NCBI GenBank assembly: GCA_041168165.1
Contig: JBEELK010000117.1
Coordinates: 1 to 12,869, forward strand
DNA: 12,869 bases
Direction: 5' to 3'
Origin: SXPK01 sp041168165
Lineage (GTDB): Bacteria; Planctomycetota; UBA1135; UBA2386
Positions 12,130-12,869 of the stretch are shown in pieces; the stretch's first letter is position 1, and each line of letters opens with the position of its first letter. Below the pieces are notes generated by a model. The model ran no database searches, was not told where the DNA came from, and saw nothing but the letters and a program-made list of their open reading frames with translations. The translations under genes and the position numbers were made by a program.

Positions 12130-12869
12130 ACGACACGCAACCATCGCGCTGGCTCACGCCGCTGCGCGCCGACCTGTTGCTGCTCGTATGCGCGGCGATC
12201 TGGGGCGTCAGCTTCCTGTGGCAGACCTGGGCCAACGAGCACGTGAAGCCGCTGACCTACGTCGGCATCCGCTGCCTATGCGGCGGACTGCTGACGCTGC
12301 CGCTCGCGTTGCGACCTCGCGTGCGCGCGGCGTTGCGCGAGCCGAGCAAGCGTCGCTCGCTGTGGATCGGAGGCCTCGCGGCGGGCCTGTGCATGGCGTT
12401 CGCGAGCGGCTTCCAGCAGACGGGGCTCATGCACACCACCGTCACCAACGCGGGCTTCATCACCGGCCTCTACGTCGTGTTCGTGCCGTTCCTCGGCGCG
12501 TTGCTCGGCCAGCGCATCGGCGGCCCCGCATGGATCGCCGTGCTGCTTGCGATCACGGGCATGTTCTTCCTGTCGTTCCACCACGCGACGATCGCGGCCG
12601 ACTTCGCCGAGTTCTGGCGCGGCCTCAATACAGGCGACCTCTGGATCCTCGCATGCGCCGCGACCTGGGCCGTGCACGTGCAAGTCGTCGGCTGGGCAAG
12701 CAAGCGAACGGACCCTGTCGCGCTCTCGGTGCTGCAGTTCTTCGTCGGCGGCTCGCTCGCGCTCAGCTACGCGCTGCTGTTCGAGCCGATCACGCAAGAA
12801 GGCCTGCGCGGCGCCGCGGCCCCGATCTTGTTGTCTGCAGTCTTCGCCGTCGGCCTCGCGTTCACGCTG
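12126..12869 (+). CDS. EamA-type drug/metabolite transporter (3' end outside window)
   Basis: 248 residues are visible of a family that is usually about 290-310 long. At least seven hydrophobic segments can be seen (about 16-36, 45-63, 80-96, 107-128, 134-151, 171-190, 197-218), and an eighth begins near 232. The first EamA repeat has the typical AAIWGVSFLWQ (23-33) and the TTVTNAGFITGLYVVFVPFLGALLG region (104-128). The second repeat starts near 171 with DLWILACAATWAVHV. Such inner-membrane permeases export amino acids, metabolites or drugs, and the substrate cannot be read from the sequence. ATG 12126 overlaps the stop of the flavin-reductase-like gene by four bases, so the two form an operon. 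Confidence 0.9.
   Translation, partial: MNDTQPSRWLTPLRADLLLLVCAAIWGVSFLWQTWANEHVKPLTYVGIRCLCGGLLTLPLALRPRVRAALREPSKRRSLWIGGLAAGLCMAFASGFQQTGLMHTTVTNAGFITGLYVVFVPFLGALLGQRIGGPAWIAVLLAITGMFFLSFHHATIAADFAEFWRGLNTGDLWILACAATWAVHVQVVGWASKRTDPVALSVLQFFVGGSLALSYALLFEPITQEGLRGAAAPILLSAVFAVGLAFTL

Noticed and set aside
1..12869. Defence system, phage or mobile island
   Set aside because: No nuclease, transposase, integrase, toxin-antitoxin pair, tRNA attachment site or shift in codon style was seen; gene content and base use are uniform.

Overview
The window is 12.9 kb of gene-dense, very GC-rich bacterial DNA with a strong preference for G/C in third codon positions. There are no phage, insertion-sequence, CRISPR, tRNA or rRNA signals. 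The mix of genes (a secreted von Willebrand A protein with a glycine-rich tail, lipoprotein forms of galactose mutarotase and MsrA, a DUF1579 protein, a glycine-rich RRM protein and an FHA-GGDEF protein) fits a Gram-negative-type bacterium, most likely Planctomycetota. That placement is inference; Myxococcota or another high-GC didermal lineage is possible. Most of the window looks like ordinary chromosomal core or shell genes.

Layout. (1) 1-854, minus: an FHA-GGDEF signalling protein cut by the window edge. It is divergent from a beta-barrel outer-membrane protein starting with GTG at 982; the 127-bp gap between them holds a 14-bp perfect palindrome and a hairpin. (2) 1898-2410, plus: a small lipoprotein-like reading frame interrupted by two in-frame TGA codons nine bases apart, with a stable hairpin directly after them. 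(3) 2473-4254, plus: a secreted VWA-domain protein, followed by an RlmD-type rRNA methyltransferase (4332-5723) and a lipoprotein aldose 1-epimerase (5763-6890). (4) 6969-7577, minus: an RRM RNA-binding protein, convergent with the epimerase across a perfect 10-bp stem-loop. (5) 7821-8537, plus: lipoprotein MsrA, convergent with a DUF1579 protein (8553-9278, minus); their two stop codons lie in opposite arms of one inverted repeat. (6) 9394-10800, plus: a PLP group II decarboxylase, convergent with an AlkD-like HEAT-repeat protein (10839-11519, minus); an 8-bp triple repeat covers the AlkD stop codon. (7) 11572-12129, plus: a flavin-reductase-like protein, translationally coupled (ATGA) to an EamA-type permease cut by the right edge.

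The genes do not form one pathway. Shared themes are export (at least six products carry Sec or lipoprotein signals or are membrane proteins), repair of damage (MsrA, AlkD-like) and RNA metabolism (RlmD-like, RRM). The most unusual items are the double-TGA lipoprotein frame with its adjacent hairpin, the FHA-GGDEF protein with a threonine-rich N-terminal tail, and a recurring GCTAC/TAnnnT box 7-10 nt before several start codons that suggests leaderless transcripts. I found no convincing evidence of a wholly new multi-gene system.
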